Of a stretch of DNA of 64,000 nt, positions 8,026-17,269 are shown in pieces. The notes below the pieces were generated by a model, which had not been told where the DNA came from, did not search any database, and saw only the letters and a list, made by a program, of their open reading frames with translations. Origin of the DNA: Nocardioides luteus (lineage in GTDB: Bacteria; Actinomycetota; Actinomycetes; Propionibacteriales; Nocardioidaceae); NCBI RefSeq assembly GCF_015752315.1, contig NZ_JADOVJ010000001.1, positions 434,001 through 498,000 of the forward strand, written 5' to 3'. The position numbers were made by a program, and so were the translations under genes. Every line of letters starts with the position of its first letter. The stretch's first letter is position 1.

Positions 8026-8648
8026 TGAAGCGGGTCGGCGTGCTCGTGGTGGCGCTGCTGATGCCGCTCAGCGGGTGCGCCGAGGATTCGCCCTACGGCG
8101 AGTTCGGCCCGTCGGGATCGGCGCCGGCGCCAGTGGCTACCTTCGATGCCGAGGTGACGGTCGCCGACGCCGAGGTCCAGGTGAGCTACCGGTTCGCCAA
8201 CGAGGGTGATGAGCCCCTGCTGCTCATCAACCGGCCCGCGGTTCCTGCCGGTGCCGGCGTCCGTTACCGGACGGACGCGGCGTACGTCACCGAGGACGCC
8301 GACGGTGGGGCGCTGTTGTCGCAGGCGCTCTTCGGCTTCCCTGACACCGACCAGACCTGGGCGTCGATCCCGAGGGTAGGGGTCACGGAGGTGGCGCCGG
8401 GCGAGGCCGTCGAGGTCGAGGTGACGTCGGCATTGCCGTTGACCTGGTTCCACCCGTTCGGGACCGACCTCGGAACGGGATCGATGTCGCTGCCGAGCGA
8501 TGTCGCCCGGGTCAGGTTTTGCCTCGGCGTGGTCGGCCCGCGGCGCCCCGAGTCGATGACGCCTCGGACCGAGGAGGACGGGACGCGGACCGTCGGCCAC
8601 GCGAGTGCCGCGCAGCACCTGTTCTGCTCAGAGCCCGAGGAGCTGTGA
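8025..8648 (+). CDS. Putative lipoprotein, candidate immunity factor B
   Basis: This 207-residue lipoprotein has the signal MKRVGVLVVALLMPLSGC with the lipobox Cys at 18. The start overlaps the preceding stop as TGATG, so translation is coupled. Its mature part aligns with its upstream neighbour: EVQVSYRFANEG against LEVSYRVVND, WASIPRVG against FAQMPAVG, VRFCLGVVG against VIFCVGVLD, and a shared C-terminal AAQHLFCSEP/ASQQIFCSDP, so the pair arose by tandem duplication followed by strong divergence. Surface anchoring next to a putative secreted protease suggests an immunity or adaptor role, but no function is proven. Confidence 0.7.
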   Translation: MKRVGVLVVALLMPLSGCAEDSPYGEFGPSGSAPAPVATFDAEVTVADAEVQVSYRFANEGDEPLLLINRPAVPAGAGVRYRTDAAYVTEDADGGALLSQALFGFPDTDQTWASIPRVGVTEVAPGEAVEVEVTSALPLTWFHPFGTDLGTGSMSLPSDVARVRFCLGVVGPRRPESMTPRTEEDGTRTVGHASAAQHLFCSEPEEL

Positions 8649-8684
8649 AGCCGAGCATGGTCCGTGGGCCACGCTCGGCTTCAC
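8645..8684. terminator. Bidirectional terminator hairpin
   Basis: A perfect 12-bp stem (GTGAAGCCGAGC at 8645-8656 with 8673-8684) overlaps the stop codon of the second lipoprotein gene and lies just past the stop of the convergent DUF1906 gene. It probably terminates transcription from both sides. Confidence 0.75.
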
Positions 8685-8694
8685 GACCTCGGAC

Positions 8695-10047
8695 TCAGCG
8701 GCCGTGGGCCAGGTCGTACCAGGTCACCTCGGTGGCCATCCCGTTCGCGGTGCGGCCGAGACGCTTCTGGTAGGCGACGAGGGCGACCTGGGTGTTCCAG
8801 TCCAGGACGCCGGTGATCTTCGGACGCTCGGGTGCGGAGGTGGCGCTGAGGGCGCGCTGGAGGTCGCGGACGCTCTCGCCGGCGGAGCCGCGCTTGAGGA
8901 GCGGGCGGCTGTTGGCCGCCCACAGCGTCTTCCAGGCCGCCTGGGTCCAGGTCGTGCCCACCGCCAGACCGTGCGAGCGCTGCCAGGCGTTGATCGAGCT
9001 CACCAGCCCCCGGTCGTACGTCCCGTCGATGGCGCCGCCGAAGTTCCCGCGCTCGCGGAGCATGCACTCGAGCGCCTTGGTGTAGATCGGCGAGGGGGTG
9101 TAGGAGCTGGTGCGCGGCTTCAGGGCGGGGTAGCTGGTGAAGCTGACCGGCACGCCGCCGCAATGGGTCACCGGACGCGCGTAGGAGCCTCGGCCGAGGT
9201 CGACGAAGTTGGAGTCGATCTCGATGGTGGTGCCGCCGTGGGTCTCCTTGTGCGGCCCGCGGTACTGCTTGACGCGCTTGTGGGGGTTCCAGGGGGTGTC
9301 GGGGATGTAGCGGGTCGAGGTGTTGGCGCGGCCGTCCCAGTCGGCGATCCACAGATCGGCGGGGTAGACGAAGCCGCGCGGCTGGGCGTGCCAGACGGCG
9401 TACATCGCCTTGATGCCGGACGACGCGCTCGAGTACATGCCCGGTCGGTAGCCGAGCGCCTTGACGCGGTGGCTCCAGGCCGAGACGAACCACATCGCCG
9501 ACTCGCGGCAGCGCTCGTTGCCGACGTCGAAGCCCTCGAGGTCGTAGAACATCGTGCTTCCGGCGGCGATGCCGTAGCGCTTGGCGGCCTCGACGGTGGC
9601 GTTGGCCTGGCTGATGCCCTGGCGCTTGGCCTTGGCGTACTGGTCGGCCGGGTTGGCGCTGATCCGCGGGTCGTCGCGGTAGCGCGGGAAGTGCGGGTTG
9701 CAGGATGCCTGCGGCCCGAGCGTGATCGGGAGCAGCCGCCACCCGCGCGCGAGCTGGTTGCTCACCCACGTCGCGCTGAGGTTGGTCTGGTTACGGCAGC
9801 CGCGGGAGTTGCCGGCGATGTAGATGCCGACGGCGCCGAAGTTGGAGTGCCTCCACCACCGGTCCATGGCCGTCTGCGACGGCGCCTGGCACTGGTCGAA
9901 GCCGTAGCCGGTGAAGTTGCCCGGTGTGACCCGGTTCGCGGCCGCCGCGGGGCTGGGTGCTGCCAGCCCCGCGACGCCGACGACGCCCGAGATCAAGCTC
10001 GCGCCGAGCGCCCGTCTGACGTGCCTGAGCCTGGTGAAGTCCCCCAT
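8695..10047 (-). CDS. Secreted DUF1906 glycoside-hydrolase-like protein with peptidoglycan-binding-type C-terminus (copy B)
   Basis: This 450-residue secreted protein is the paralogue of the gene at 971-2323, with the same length and domain order: signal peptide to about residue 36, DUF1906 domain about 40-285 (YGFDQCQAPSQ, GIYIAGNSRG, TMFYDLEGFD, LWIADWDGR), then two peptidoglycan-binding-like repeats (LKRGSAGESVRDLQRALS and the segment after it). Differences are spread along the length, so the duplication is not recent. It probably acts in or on the cell wall. It converges on the effector operon, with a shared terminator between them. Confidence 0.85.
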   Translation of the reverse strand: MGDFTRLRHVRRALGASLISGVVGVAGLAAPSPAAAANRVTPGNFTGYGFDQCQAPSQTAMDRWWRHSNFGAVGIYIAGNSRGCRNQTNLSATWVSNQLARGWRLLPITLGPQASCNPHFPRYRDDPRISANPADQYAKAKRQGISQANATVEAAKRYGIAAGSTMFYDLEGFDVGNERCRESAMWFVSAWSHRVKALGYRPGMYSSASSGIKAMYAVWHAQPRGFVYPADLWIADWDGRANTSTRYIPDTPWNPHKRVKQYRGPHKETHGGTTIEIDSNFVDLGRGSYARPVTHCGGVPVSFTSYPALKPRTSSYTPSPIYTKALECMLRERGNFGGAIDGTYDRGLVSSINAWQRSHGLAVGTTWTQAAWKTLWAANSRPLLKRGSAGESVRDLQRALSATSAPERPKITGVLDWNTQVALVAYQKRLGRTANGMATEVTWYDLAHGR

Positions 10048-10145
10048 ATTTCGTCACGGTAGTCACAACCGTCACTCAGTTACCAGGAGACGCGCGCAGG
10101 CGACGCCGTTTGGTTGACCTGACATCAGGACGGGACGGGCGTACG

Positions 10146-11537
10146 TCAGGAGTACGGCAGCAGCGTCTCGTCGATCTTCTCCCAGGCCGCCCGCAGCTCC
10201 GCCAGGTCCTCAGGTCGCTTCCGGGCGAGATCGGCCTGCTCGCGTACGTCCTCGCTCAGGTCGTAGAGGTGGTCGGTGCCGTCGAGCTGCAGGTACTTGA
10301 GGGGGCCGCGGCGCAGCGCCCGCTGCCCGCGCATGCGCCAGAAGAGGTCCTGGGTCTCGCGCGGCCGGCCGCCGAAGAGGAGCGGGACCAGGCTGGCGCC
10401 GTCCAGCGGGTAGTCCTCGGCCGGCGTCGCCCCGGCGAGCTCCAGGAACGTCGCGGTCCAGTCGGTCGTGACCACCGGCTCGTCGCTGACCTGGCGACCG
10501 CGCAGGGTGCCGGGCCAGCTCAGGATCGTGGGCACCCGGATGCCGCCCTCGTTGAGCCCCGACTTGGCGCCGGTGAACGGCCACACGTTGGAGAACCGCT
10601 CGCCGCCGTTGTCGCTGGCGAAGAAGACGACGGTGTCGCGGAGCTGCCCGGTGCGCTCGAGGGCCTTGATGACCTGGCCGATCGACTGGTCGAGGTCTTC
10701 GACCATGGTCTTGTACGTCGCCAGCGAGCCGCCGTCGGTGTGGAAGAGCACGCCCTTCTCGCCACCCTCGATCCGGGCGGTCAGCTCATCGCTCACCGCC
10801 TTGTCCTCGGGTCCCTCCCAGGGCCAGTGCGGCGTGGTGAAGTTGAGGTTCAGGAGCCATGGGGTGTCGTGGTCGCGCTCGATGAAGCTGACGGCCCGCT
10901 CGGTGACGATCTCGGTGTAGTAGCGAAGGTCCTCGACCTCCACCTCGTCCTCGTAGAGGTCGTGGGCGCCGTTGTGGTTGATCTTCGAGAAGTAGTCGAG
11001 GCCGCCGGAGAAGTTGCCGAAGAACTCGTCCCACCCGACCCGGGTCGGGCTGTACCAGGGCAGGTAGCCGCAGTGCCACTTGCCGAACAGGGCCGTCGCG
11101 TAGCCCTGCTCCTTGAGCAACGAGGCCAGTGTCGGGTGGTCGAGCGGGATGCCGTGCAGCTTGTTCGGCGCCGAGATGGGTTCCGGCAGGCCGCCTGCGA
11201 GGCGGCCGGGGTAGCGCCCGGTGTAGAGCCCGAAGCGGGTCGGGGAGCAGACCGAGGAGGCGGAGTACGCATCGGTGAACCGCACGCCCGAGGCCGCCAG
11301 CCTGTCCAGGTGGGGCGTCTTGATGTCGGGGGAGCCGTAGGCGGACAGGTCGGCCCAGCCGAGGTCGTCGCCCAGGATGACCAGGAGGTTGGGCTTGCGC
11401 CGGGGCCGGTTGACCTTGCGGGCCTGGAACGGCTCTTCGTCGGCGGCGTTGGCGGGGGCGGCGAGGCCGGTGGCGGCGATCGCGCCGGCCCCGGTGGCCA
11501 GGAGGCTGCGTCGGCTGAGCGTGCTGGGGGAGGACAC
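10146..11537 (-). CDS. Tat-exported sulfatase
   Basis: This 463-residue protein is a type I sulfatase (alkaline phosphatase superfamily), cleaving sulfate esters outside the cytoplasm. A twin-arginine signal is present (LSRRSLLATGAGAIAATGLA, RR at 9-10). The metal-binding start PNLLVILGDDLGWADLS and the formylglycine motif CSPTR with Cys97 are intact, as are FFASDNGG and the later metal region. Cys97 must be converted to formylglycine, but no formylglycine-generating enzyme gene lies in this window. The start is followed by an AT-rich upstream region on the transcribed strand. The natural substrate is unknown. Confidence 0.92.
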   Translation of the reverse strand: MSSPSTLSRRSLLATGAGAIAATGLAAPANAADEEPFQARKVNRPRRKPNLLVILGDDLGWADLSAYGSPDIKTPHLDRLAASGVRFTDAYSASSVCSPTRFGLYTGRYPGRLAGGLPEPISAPNKLHGIPLDHPTLASLLKEQGYATALFGKWHCGYLPWYSPTRVGWDEFFGNFSGGLDYFSKINHNGAHDLYEDEVEVEDLRYYTEIVTERAVSFIERDHDTPWLLNLNFTTPHWPWEGPEDKAVSDELTARIEGGEKGVLFHTDGGSLATYKTMVEDLDQSIGQVIKALERTGQLRDTVVFFASDNGGERFSNVWPFTGAKSGLNEGGIRVPTILSWPGTLRGRQVSDEPVVTTDWTATFLELAGATPAEDYPLDGASLVPLLFGGRPRETQDLFWRMRGQRALRRGPLKYLQLDGTDHLYDLSEDVREQADLARKRPEDLAELRAAWEKIDETLLPYS

Positions 11538-11718
11538 CGTATGGCCTTTCTTTAGTGAATAACTACGAATAGAAGACTAGGCGGCGCCCCCTCCGGCGGG
11601 CCGGGGTCTCGGTCGGCGGACGTGGTCAGGACGTTCGTCCTGGCTGATTTGCCCTAACCAAAGCCGCTCCGCGGCGTTAACTTGGTAAAGAAACGGACCG
11701 CAAAGGGGGTTGGGGCCG

Positions 11719-12363
11719 GTGCAGAGACGACGTGATCGGGTGACACCGGTCCTCTTCGCGATCACTGTTCTGCTCGCGCTGGCGGTCGCCGGGATCATCC
11801 ACGTCGCGCACGGCGGCGAGGTGGCCGGACCGTTCGTGGCCGCCGACCAGGTGAGCTCGACCACGAAGCGGGTCAACACGCCCTACGTCTGCTGGGACGG
11901 CAACGGCTCCGGCTCGCTGACCCGGTGCCCGGACCCGCGTGGCGAGGACGGCATGCGGTGGGTCTTCCCCGGCTATGCCGACGTCGCTCGCAGCGGCGAG
12001 TGCACCCGGGGCGCGACCGGCCCGCGAGATCTCTTCGTGGAGTGCTCGCTCTCCTGGCGCGGCAGCCCGATCCATCTCCACTACGCCTACCGGAGCGACT
12101 GGCAGGACGGCCGGCAGAAGTTCGACGCCACCGGCTCGACACCGATGATCGAGCAGCGCCCCGACGGCGCGATGTCGCTCTCCTGGCGTCCGCGCCGGCT
12201 GGCCACCCCGCACGGCGAGGCCTCCTGGATCACCGCCGAGATGGTGGAGGGTCACGGCTGGAGCGTCGCCGCCTACGCCGGGGACGGCGAGGTCGCCCGG
12301 CAGGCGCTCGAGGAGTTCGGTGAGATCCGCGACCTGCGGGAGTGGCGCGGGCTGCCCAGATGA
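11719..12363 (+). CDS. Membrane-anchored protein of unknown function
   Basis: This protein of about 214 residues has a short Arg-rich cytoplasmic start, one membrane helix (VLFAITVLLALAVAGIIHVA) and an extracytoplasmic domain with several cysteines (CWDG, RCPDP, ECTRG, ECSLSW), likely disulfide-bonded. I do not recognise the family. The GTG at 11719 is preferred because a G-rich ribosome site lies just ahead; a TTG at 11710 and a GTG at 11740 are alternatives. It lies 55 bp upstream of purL on the same strand, but the content gives no link to purine synthesis. Confidence 0.65.
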   Translation: MQRRRDRVTPVLFAITVLLALAVAGIIHVAHGGEVAGPFVAADQVSSTTKRVNTPYVCWDGNGSGSLTRCPDPRGEDGMRWVFPGYADVARSGECTRGATGPRDLFVECSLSWRGSPIHLHYAYRSDWQDGRQKFDATGSTPMIEQRPDGAMSLSWRPRRLATPHGEASWITAEMVEGHGWSVAAYAGDGEVARQALEEFGEIRDLREWRGLPR

Positions 12364-12418
12364 TCGGCGCCCGGTGACGACTCGGGGGATTGGGCACTTC
12401 TGACGTAGATTTCTGCCC

Positions 12419-14707
12419 GTGACCGAGACTTCGTCCGCTGCCGTTGCGTCCGATCTTCCGCTCCTGGACACCGTGCACCACGCTGCCGGTGATCCCGACC
12501 GCGAGCAGCCCTGGGCCGAGCTCGGCCTGAAGGAGGACGAGTACGCCGAGATCAAGCGCATCCTCGGCCGCCGGCCGACCGGCGCGGAGCTGGCGATGTA
12601 CTCGGTGATGTGGTCGGAGCACTGCTCCTACAAGTCCTCCAAGGTTCACCTGAAGCAGTTCGGCGAGATCCCGCAGGAGACCCCGGCCGGCAAGATGCTC
12701 GCCGGTATCGGTGAGAACGCCGGCGTGCTCGACGTCGGTCAGGGCTACGCGGTCACCTTCAAGGTCGAGTCCCACAACCACCCCTCCTACGTGGAGCCCC
12801 ACCAGGGCGCCGCGACCGGCGTCGGCGGCATCGTCCGCGACATCCTCGCGATGGGTGCCCGGCCGGTCGCCGTGATGGACCCGCTCCGGTTCGGCCCGCT
12901 GTCCGAGGAGGACACCCACCGGGTGCTTCCCGGGATCGTGTCCGGCATCGGCCACTACGGCAACTGCCTGGGCCTGCCCAACATCGGTGGCGAGGCGGTC
13001 TTCGACGCCTCCTACCTCGGCAACCCCCTGGTCAACGCGCTCTGCGTCGGCGTGCTCCGCCACGAGGACCTCCACCTGGCCAAGGCCTCCGGCGCCGGCA
13101 ACCTGGTGATCATGTACGGCGCGCGCACCGGTGGCGACGGCATCGGCGGCGCCTCCATCCTGGCGAGCGTCGAGTTCGACGAGGACGGTCCCGCCAAGCG
13201 GCCGAGCGTCCAGGTCGGCGACCCCTTCATGGAGAAGCTGCTGATCGAGTGCACCCTCGAGCTCTTCTCGGCCGGCATCGTCCGCGGCATCCAGGACTTC
13301 GGCGCGGCCGGCATCTCGTGTGCCACCTCCGAGCTCGCCGCAGCCGGCGACGGCGGCATGCACGTACACCTCGAGCGGGTGCCGCTGCGCGACTCGACGC
13401 TCGCTCCGGAGGAGATCCTGATGAGCGAGTCGCAGGAGCGGATGATGGCGGTCATCGCGCCCGAGGACGAGGCGACCTTCATGGACATCTGCGCCAAGTG
13501 GGACGTCGAGGCGGCCGTGATCGGCACCGTCACCGGCGAGGGCCGGCTGCGCGTCGACTGGCACGGCGAGACCATCGTCGACGTCGACCCGACCACCGTG
13601 GCCCACGACGGCCCGGTCTACGAGCGCCCCTACGCCCGCCCGTCCTGGCAGGACGCGCTGCAGGCCGACGTGGCCGAGAAGCTGCCGCGCGCGGCCTCCG
13701 CCGAGGAGCTGCGTGAGACCATCCTGACGCTGGTCGCCTCGGAGAACCTGTGCGACAAGTCCTGGATCACCGAGCAGTACGACCGCTACGTCCGCGGCAA
13801 CACGGTCCTCTCCCAGCCCTCCGACGGCGGCATGATCCGCGTCGACGAGTCGACCAACCTCGGTGTCGCGCTCGCGACCGATGCCAACGGCCGCTTCGCC
13901 AAGCTGGACCCCTACGCCGGTGCCCAGCTGGCGCTGTCGGAGTCCTACCGCAACGTCGCCTCCGTCGGCGCCAAGCCGCTGGCCATCTCCGACTGCCTCA
14001 ACTTCGGCTCCCCCGAGGACCCTGACGTGATGTGGCAGTTCGCCGAGGCCACCCGCGGTCTGAAGGACGCCTGCCTCGAGCTCGGCATCCCGGTCACCGG
14101 TGGCAACGTCTCCCTCTACAACCAGACCGGTGAGGTCGCCATCCACCCCACGCCGGTGGTCGCGACGCTCGGTGTGATCGAGGACGTCACCACGCGTACG
14201 CCGTCGGACTTCCAGGCCGCCGACGAGGTCGTCGTGCTCCTCGGTGAGACCCACGAGGAGCTCTCCGGCTCGGAGTGGGCCCACGTCGTGCACGGTCACC
14301 TCGGCGGGCTGCCCCCGAAGGTGAACCTGGGGGCCGAGAAGGCGCTGGCCGAGCTGCTCGGCGAGGCCCGCTTCATCACCTCCGCCCACGACCTCTCCGA
14401 CGGTGGCCTGATGCAGGCGCTGGCCGAGCCGGCGATGTCCTCCGGCATCGGCGTCTCGGTCACCCTCGCCGGCGACCCGTTCGTGGCGCTCTTCTCCGAG
14501 TCGGTCGCCCGTGCGGTCGTCACCGTCAAGGCCGACGACGTCGAGCGGCTCACCTCGCTGGCCGAGCGTCACGGGGTCGCGGCGACGAAGCTCGGTGTGA
14601 CCGGCGGCGCCACCTACGCGATCTCCTACGACGGCGGCGCCGTCGAGATCCCGCTGGAGGAGCTCACCGGCGTCTGGCGCTCGACGCTGCGCGACGCGCT
14701 GGCCTGA
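12419..14707 (+). CDS. purL: Phosphoribosylformylglycinamidine synthase subunit PurL
   Basis: This 762-residue protein is the synthetase subunit of FGAM synthase, in the small-PurL form that needs PurS and PurQ, both encoded at the start of the window. It has the paired AIRS-like domain layout. Visible motifs are [12 protein letters not shown], the ATP-site region [21 protein letters not shown] and, in the second half, [13 protein letters not shown] and [10 protein letters not shown]. The GTG at 12419 fits the family N-terminus. Its 3' end overlaps the convergent DUF2306 gene by 82 bp. Confidence 0.96.
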   Translation: MTETSSAAVASDLPLLDTVHHAAGDPDREQPWAELGLKEDEYAEIKRILGRRPTGAELAMYSVMWSEHCSYKSSKVHLKQFGEIPQETPAGKMLAGIGENAGVLDVGQGYAVTFKVESHNHPSYVEPHQGAATGVGGIVRDILAMGARPVAVMDPLRFGPLSEEDTHRVLPGIVSGIGHYGNCLGLPNIGGEAVFDASYLGNPLVNALCVGVLRHEDLHLAKASGAGNLVIMYGARTGGDGIGGASILASVEFDEDGPAKRPSVQVGDPFMEKLLIECTLELFSAGIVRGIQDFGAAGISCATSELAAAGDGGMHVHLERVPLRDSTLAPEEILMSESQERMMAVIAPEDEATFMDICAKWDVEAAVIGTVTGEGRLRVDWHGETIVDVDPTTVAHDGPVYERPYARPSWQDALQADVAEKLPRAASAEELRETILTLVASENLCDKSWITEQYDRYVRGNTVLSQPSDGGMIRVDESTNLGVALATDANGRFAKLDPYAGAQLALSESYRNVASVGAKPLAISDCLNFGSPEDPDVMWQFAEATRGLKDACLELGIPVTGGNVSLYNQTGEVAIHPTPVVATLGVIEDVTTRTPSDFQAADEVVVLLGETHEELSGSEWAHVVHGHLGGLPPKVNLGAEKALAELLGEARFITSAHDLSDGGLMQALAEPAMSSGIGVSVTLAGDPFVALFSESVARAVVTVKADDVERLTSLAERHGVAATKLGVTGGATYAISYDGGAVEIPLEELTGVWRSTLRDALA

Positions 14708-15375
14708 CGGTTCGGCCGCCGCCGCGGCCTGCGGTGGATGATCCACTCGGCGATCAGCAGGTTCACGACCCAGCTGACCCACGCCGAGGCCGCGGCGGCT
14801 CCGGCGAGCGTGGGGTCCTCGGTGCCGATGTCGGCGCCGGTCATGACCTCGGGCACGAAGATCATGATCAGCACCATGCCCCAGAAGCGGTTGGCGACGA
14901 TCGAGAACGCCATCGCGTAGCTGCGGTACATCCACTCGCGGTGGTCCTTGAACCGCCGCTGCCGGGCGGCGCGGTAGCCGAGCACGGTGAACAGCAGGAA
15001 CAGCAGCGCCAGGAGCGTGTTGCCGACCTGCTGGGAGGGGCCGGCCACGGGGAACTGGCTGGTGACCAGCGCCGCCACACCCGTCGGGATCGCGGTGACG
15101 ACGTAGGTGCGGCCGGTCCAGCGGTGCACCGTCGGATGGTTGGTGCGCAGCCACGGCCACAGCTGGAGCACTCCGCAGCAGAGCATCACCGAGCCGAAGA
15201 AGATGTGCGTCACCAGCGCCGGGTAGAAGGCCGGCCCGCGGTCGGTCTCGACGAGCGACTGCGACGGGTCCAGCCCGACATACCGCGGCAGTGCCGTCAT
15301 CAGGAAGATCACCGTCACCGCGGCCAGCGGGAAGACCCACCATTGGCGCGCCAGAGGTCGTGGAGGTGTGCTCAT
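14626..15375 (-). CDS. DUF2306 integral membrane protein
   Basis: This 249-residue protein has about six or seven membrane helices and matches the DUF2306 family by its pattern [31 protein letters not shown] and [10 protein letters not shown]. The family is widespread in actinobacteria without a proven reaction; conserved histidines suggest a heme- or metal-linked role. The gene is divergent from a TetR regulator with an inverted repeat between them, the usual arrangement of a regulator and its target. Its last 82 bp run antisense into purL, which is unusual for two intact genes. Confidence 0.8.
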   Translation of the reverse strand: MSTPPRPLARQWWVFPLAAVTVIFLMTALPRYVGLDPSQSLVETDRGPAFYPALVTHIFFGSVMLCCGVLQLWPWLRTNHPTVHRWTGRTYVVTAIPTGVAALVTSQFPVAGPSQQVGNTLLALLFLLFTVLGYRAARQRRFKDHREWMYRSYAMAFSIVANRFWGMVLIMIFVPEVMTGADIGTEDPTLAGAAAASAWVSWVVNLLIAEWIIHRRPRRRPNRQASASRSVERQTPVSSSSGISTAPPS

Positions 15376-15393
15376 GGGCCGTCCGATCTAATA

Positions 15394-15424
15394 GCGTATG
15401 GCATTAACTGTTTATAGAGTACGC
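15394..15424. promoter_or_regulatory. Inverted repeat in DUF2306/TetR divergent promoter
   Basis: GCGTA at 15394-15398 and TACGC at 15420-15424 flank an AT-rich core (about 21 bp, including TTAACTGTTTATAG) unlike the surrounding high-GC sequence. The core probably contains the overlapping divergent promoters. It is a candidate TetR operator; the arms are short. Confidence 0.45.
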
Positions 15425-15466
15425 AGATCCGATGGGCGGTCAACCGGTTTCGGGAAGGAGCAGGGC

Positions 15467-16210
15467 ATGATGGACGCGATGAGCTCTGACCTGATCCCTC
15501 GTCTGTGGGGCAAGCCTCCGGCCGGCCGACGCGGCCCCAAGCCGGCGCTGAGTGTCGCCCAGATCGTCGAGGCCGCCTACGTCATCGCTGATGAGCAGGG
15601 CCTTGCGGCCGTCTCGATGGCCCGGGTGGCCGAGGCGGTGGGCTGCTCGCCGATGGCGCTCTACCGGCACGTGAAGAACAAGGATGAGCTGCTCATCCTG
15701 CTCGCCGACCGCCTCAGCGCGGAGCTCCCCGCGCCGTCGCGTGACCTGGGGTGGCGAGAGGGCCTGGCGGCCTGGATGCGCGCGCAGGTCGACCTGGCGC
15801 TCAGTAAGCCGTGGTTCCTCGATCTGCCGCTCGGCGCGTCGCTGCCCGGGCCCAACCGGCTCGCCTGGCTCGACCTGGGGTTCTACTACCTGCGCGAGGT
15901 GGCGCTGCCCGCCGAGGAGAAGCTGGCGATCCTGGGGATCATCGCGCAGTACGGCCTGGGTGAGGCGAGGATCGAGGTCGAGGCCGCTCGGCTCGCGGAG
16001 AACCCCTATGCCTCGTTCGAGCAGATGCTCGTGACGTACGCGGATCCGGAGCGCTTCCCGAACCTGATGGAGTCGATGGCCACCTGGCGGCCTGCCGGGC
16101 CTGGTGAGGGATCCGATTCCGACGACCCGTCCGCGTTCGGGCAGAGCCTGCTCATGGCCGGGATCGCCGCCCACATCGAGCGCCACATCGAGCGCAGCGC
16201 CCCAGAGTAA
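15467..16210 (+). CDS. TetR/AcrR-family transcriptional regulator
   Basis: This 247-residue regulator begins with a Lys/Arg-rich arm (GKPPAGRRGPKPALS) and an HTH at about 30-80 (VAEAVGCSPMALYRHVKNKDEL). The C-terminal domain (WFLDLPLGASLPGPNRLAWLD and the following helices) is of the TetR C-terminal type found in actinobacterial regulators. The ATG at 15467 follows GGAAGGAG at six bases; the frame open to 15398 runs into the operator. It is divergent from the DUF2306 gene, which it probably represses. The ligand is unknown. Confidence 0.88.
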   Translation: MMDAMSSDLIPRLWGKPPAGRRGPKPALSVAQIVEAAYVIADEQGLAAVSMARVAEAVGCSPMALYRHVKNKDELLILLADRLSAELPAPSRDLGWREGLAAWMRAQVDLALSKPWFLDLPLGASLPGPNRLAWLDLGFYYLREVALPAEEKLAILGIIAQYGLGEARIEVEAARLAENPYASFEQMLVTYADPERFPNLMESMATWRPAGPGEGSDSDDPSAFGQSLLMAGIAAHIERHIERSAPE

Positions 16211-16230
16211 AGGCCGATACCCTGGCGGGG

Positions 16231-17265
16231 ATGTCCCCCCACCTGCATCGCCCCGTGTCCTCTGTCCTCGTCCTGCTGCTGGCGGCCGCCGCGCTGCTCG
16301 TCGGCGCTGGTCCGGCTTCCGCGGGGGAGGGTGGCACGATCAAGCGCCTGGCCAACGCCGCGCGGGCCGACGCCGGTCTCGACCCCCTCATCCGCGACTC
16401 CGCTCTCGACGGGCTGGCGCGGAAGTGGGCCTACAAGATCGCCGCCGACGGGGAGCTCTCGCACAACCCCGACCTCGCCGAGCAGGTGCCGGAGGGGTGG
16501 CAGGGCGTCGGGGAGAACGTCGCGATGGGCTACCCGACCGGCGCCGAGATGCACCGGGGCTGGATGGGCTCCGACGGGCACCGCGCCAACATCCTGGGCG
16601 ACTACACCCACATCGGGATCGCGTTCGTGGAGGTCGACAACACCACCTGGGGCGTCCAGGTCTTCGCGAAGTACCCGCCGGGGGTGCGGCCGACCGAGAA
16701 GCCGAAGACCGCCGCACCGGCACCGACCGCGCCGGCGACGACCGAGGCGCCGAACCCTCGCCAGGCCGCGAAGCCCAAGAAGTCGGCGACCTCGTCGCCG
16801 ACCCCGTCGCGTACGCCGTCGGTCTCCGCATCGCCGTCGGAGTCGCCCTCGGCCTCGCCGTCGGAGTCGGAGTCGCCTTCGGCCCTGGCCGGGAGCGACT
16901 CGGAGACGGCGGGCCCGGTGACCTTCACCGACGCCTCGGACGGACCGAATCCTTCCTCGAGCGGGCTGTTCGGGATCGGCTACGTCGAGATCGCCGTCGC
17001 GGTGCTCGGGCTCTCCGCGCTGGGGCTGCTCATCGCGTTCCTGCTGGCGTGGCGCCGGGGCCGCGAACGGCGCCGGCGCGACCTCGAGGCCACGCGGTCG
17101 ATGCGGCCGGCCGGACCCTACCCCGGCGGACCGGTCCATCGGGGTCCGGTCCCTCCCGCCCGCCCCGGCTTCCCCGCCGGCCCCGGCTACCCCGGCCGCC
17201 CCGTCCCGGGTCCTCCCGTCCCGGGTCACCCCAACCCGTACCCGGGCGGCCACCGCCGGTGGTAG
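16231..17265 (+). CDS. Surface-anchored CAP-domain (SCP/PR1) protein
   Basis: This 344-residue protein has a signal peptide (1-31), a CAP/SCP domain (about 37-150) with the family motifs GVGENVAMGY and HRANILG, a Thr/Pro then Ser/Pro/Glu low-complexity spacer (155-245), one membrane helix (about 249-273) followed by Arg-rich RRGRERRRRD, and a Gly/Pro-rich cytoplasmic tail. The CAP domain should therefore sit outside the cell on a flexible stalk. Bacterial CAP proteins have no general enzymatic role established. The gene starts 20 bp after the TetR gene and converges on the MFS gene. Confidence 0.85.
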   Translation: MSPHLHRPVSSVLVLLLAAAALLVGAGPASAGEGGTIKRLANAARADAGLDPLIRDSALDGLARKWAYKIAADGELSHNPDLAEQVPEGWQGVGENVAMGYPTGAEMHRGWMGSDGHRANILGDYTHIGIAFVEVDNTTWGVQVFAKYPPGVRPTEKPKTAAPAPTAPATTEAPNPRQAAKPKKSATSSPTPSRTPSVSASPSESPSASPSESESPSALAGSDSETAGPVTFTDASDGPNPSSSGLFGIGYVEIAVAVLGLSALGLLIAFLLAWRRGRERRRRDLEATRSMRPAGPYPGGPVHRGPVPPARPGFPAGPGYPGRPVPGPPVPGHPNPYPGGHRRW

Positions 17266-17269
17266 GCGC

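Noticed and set aside
12230..15343. Open frame of 1037 codons on the minus strand opposite purL
   Set aside because: It is the high-GC shadow of purL and of the DUF2306 gene; the translated sequence is low-complexity Gly/Val/Asp/Arg with no family pattern.
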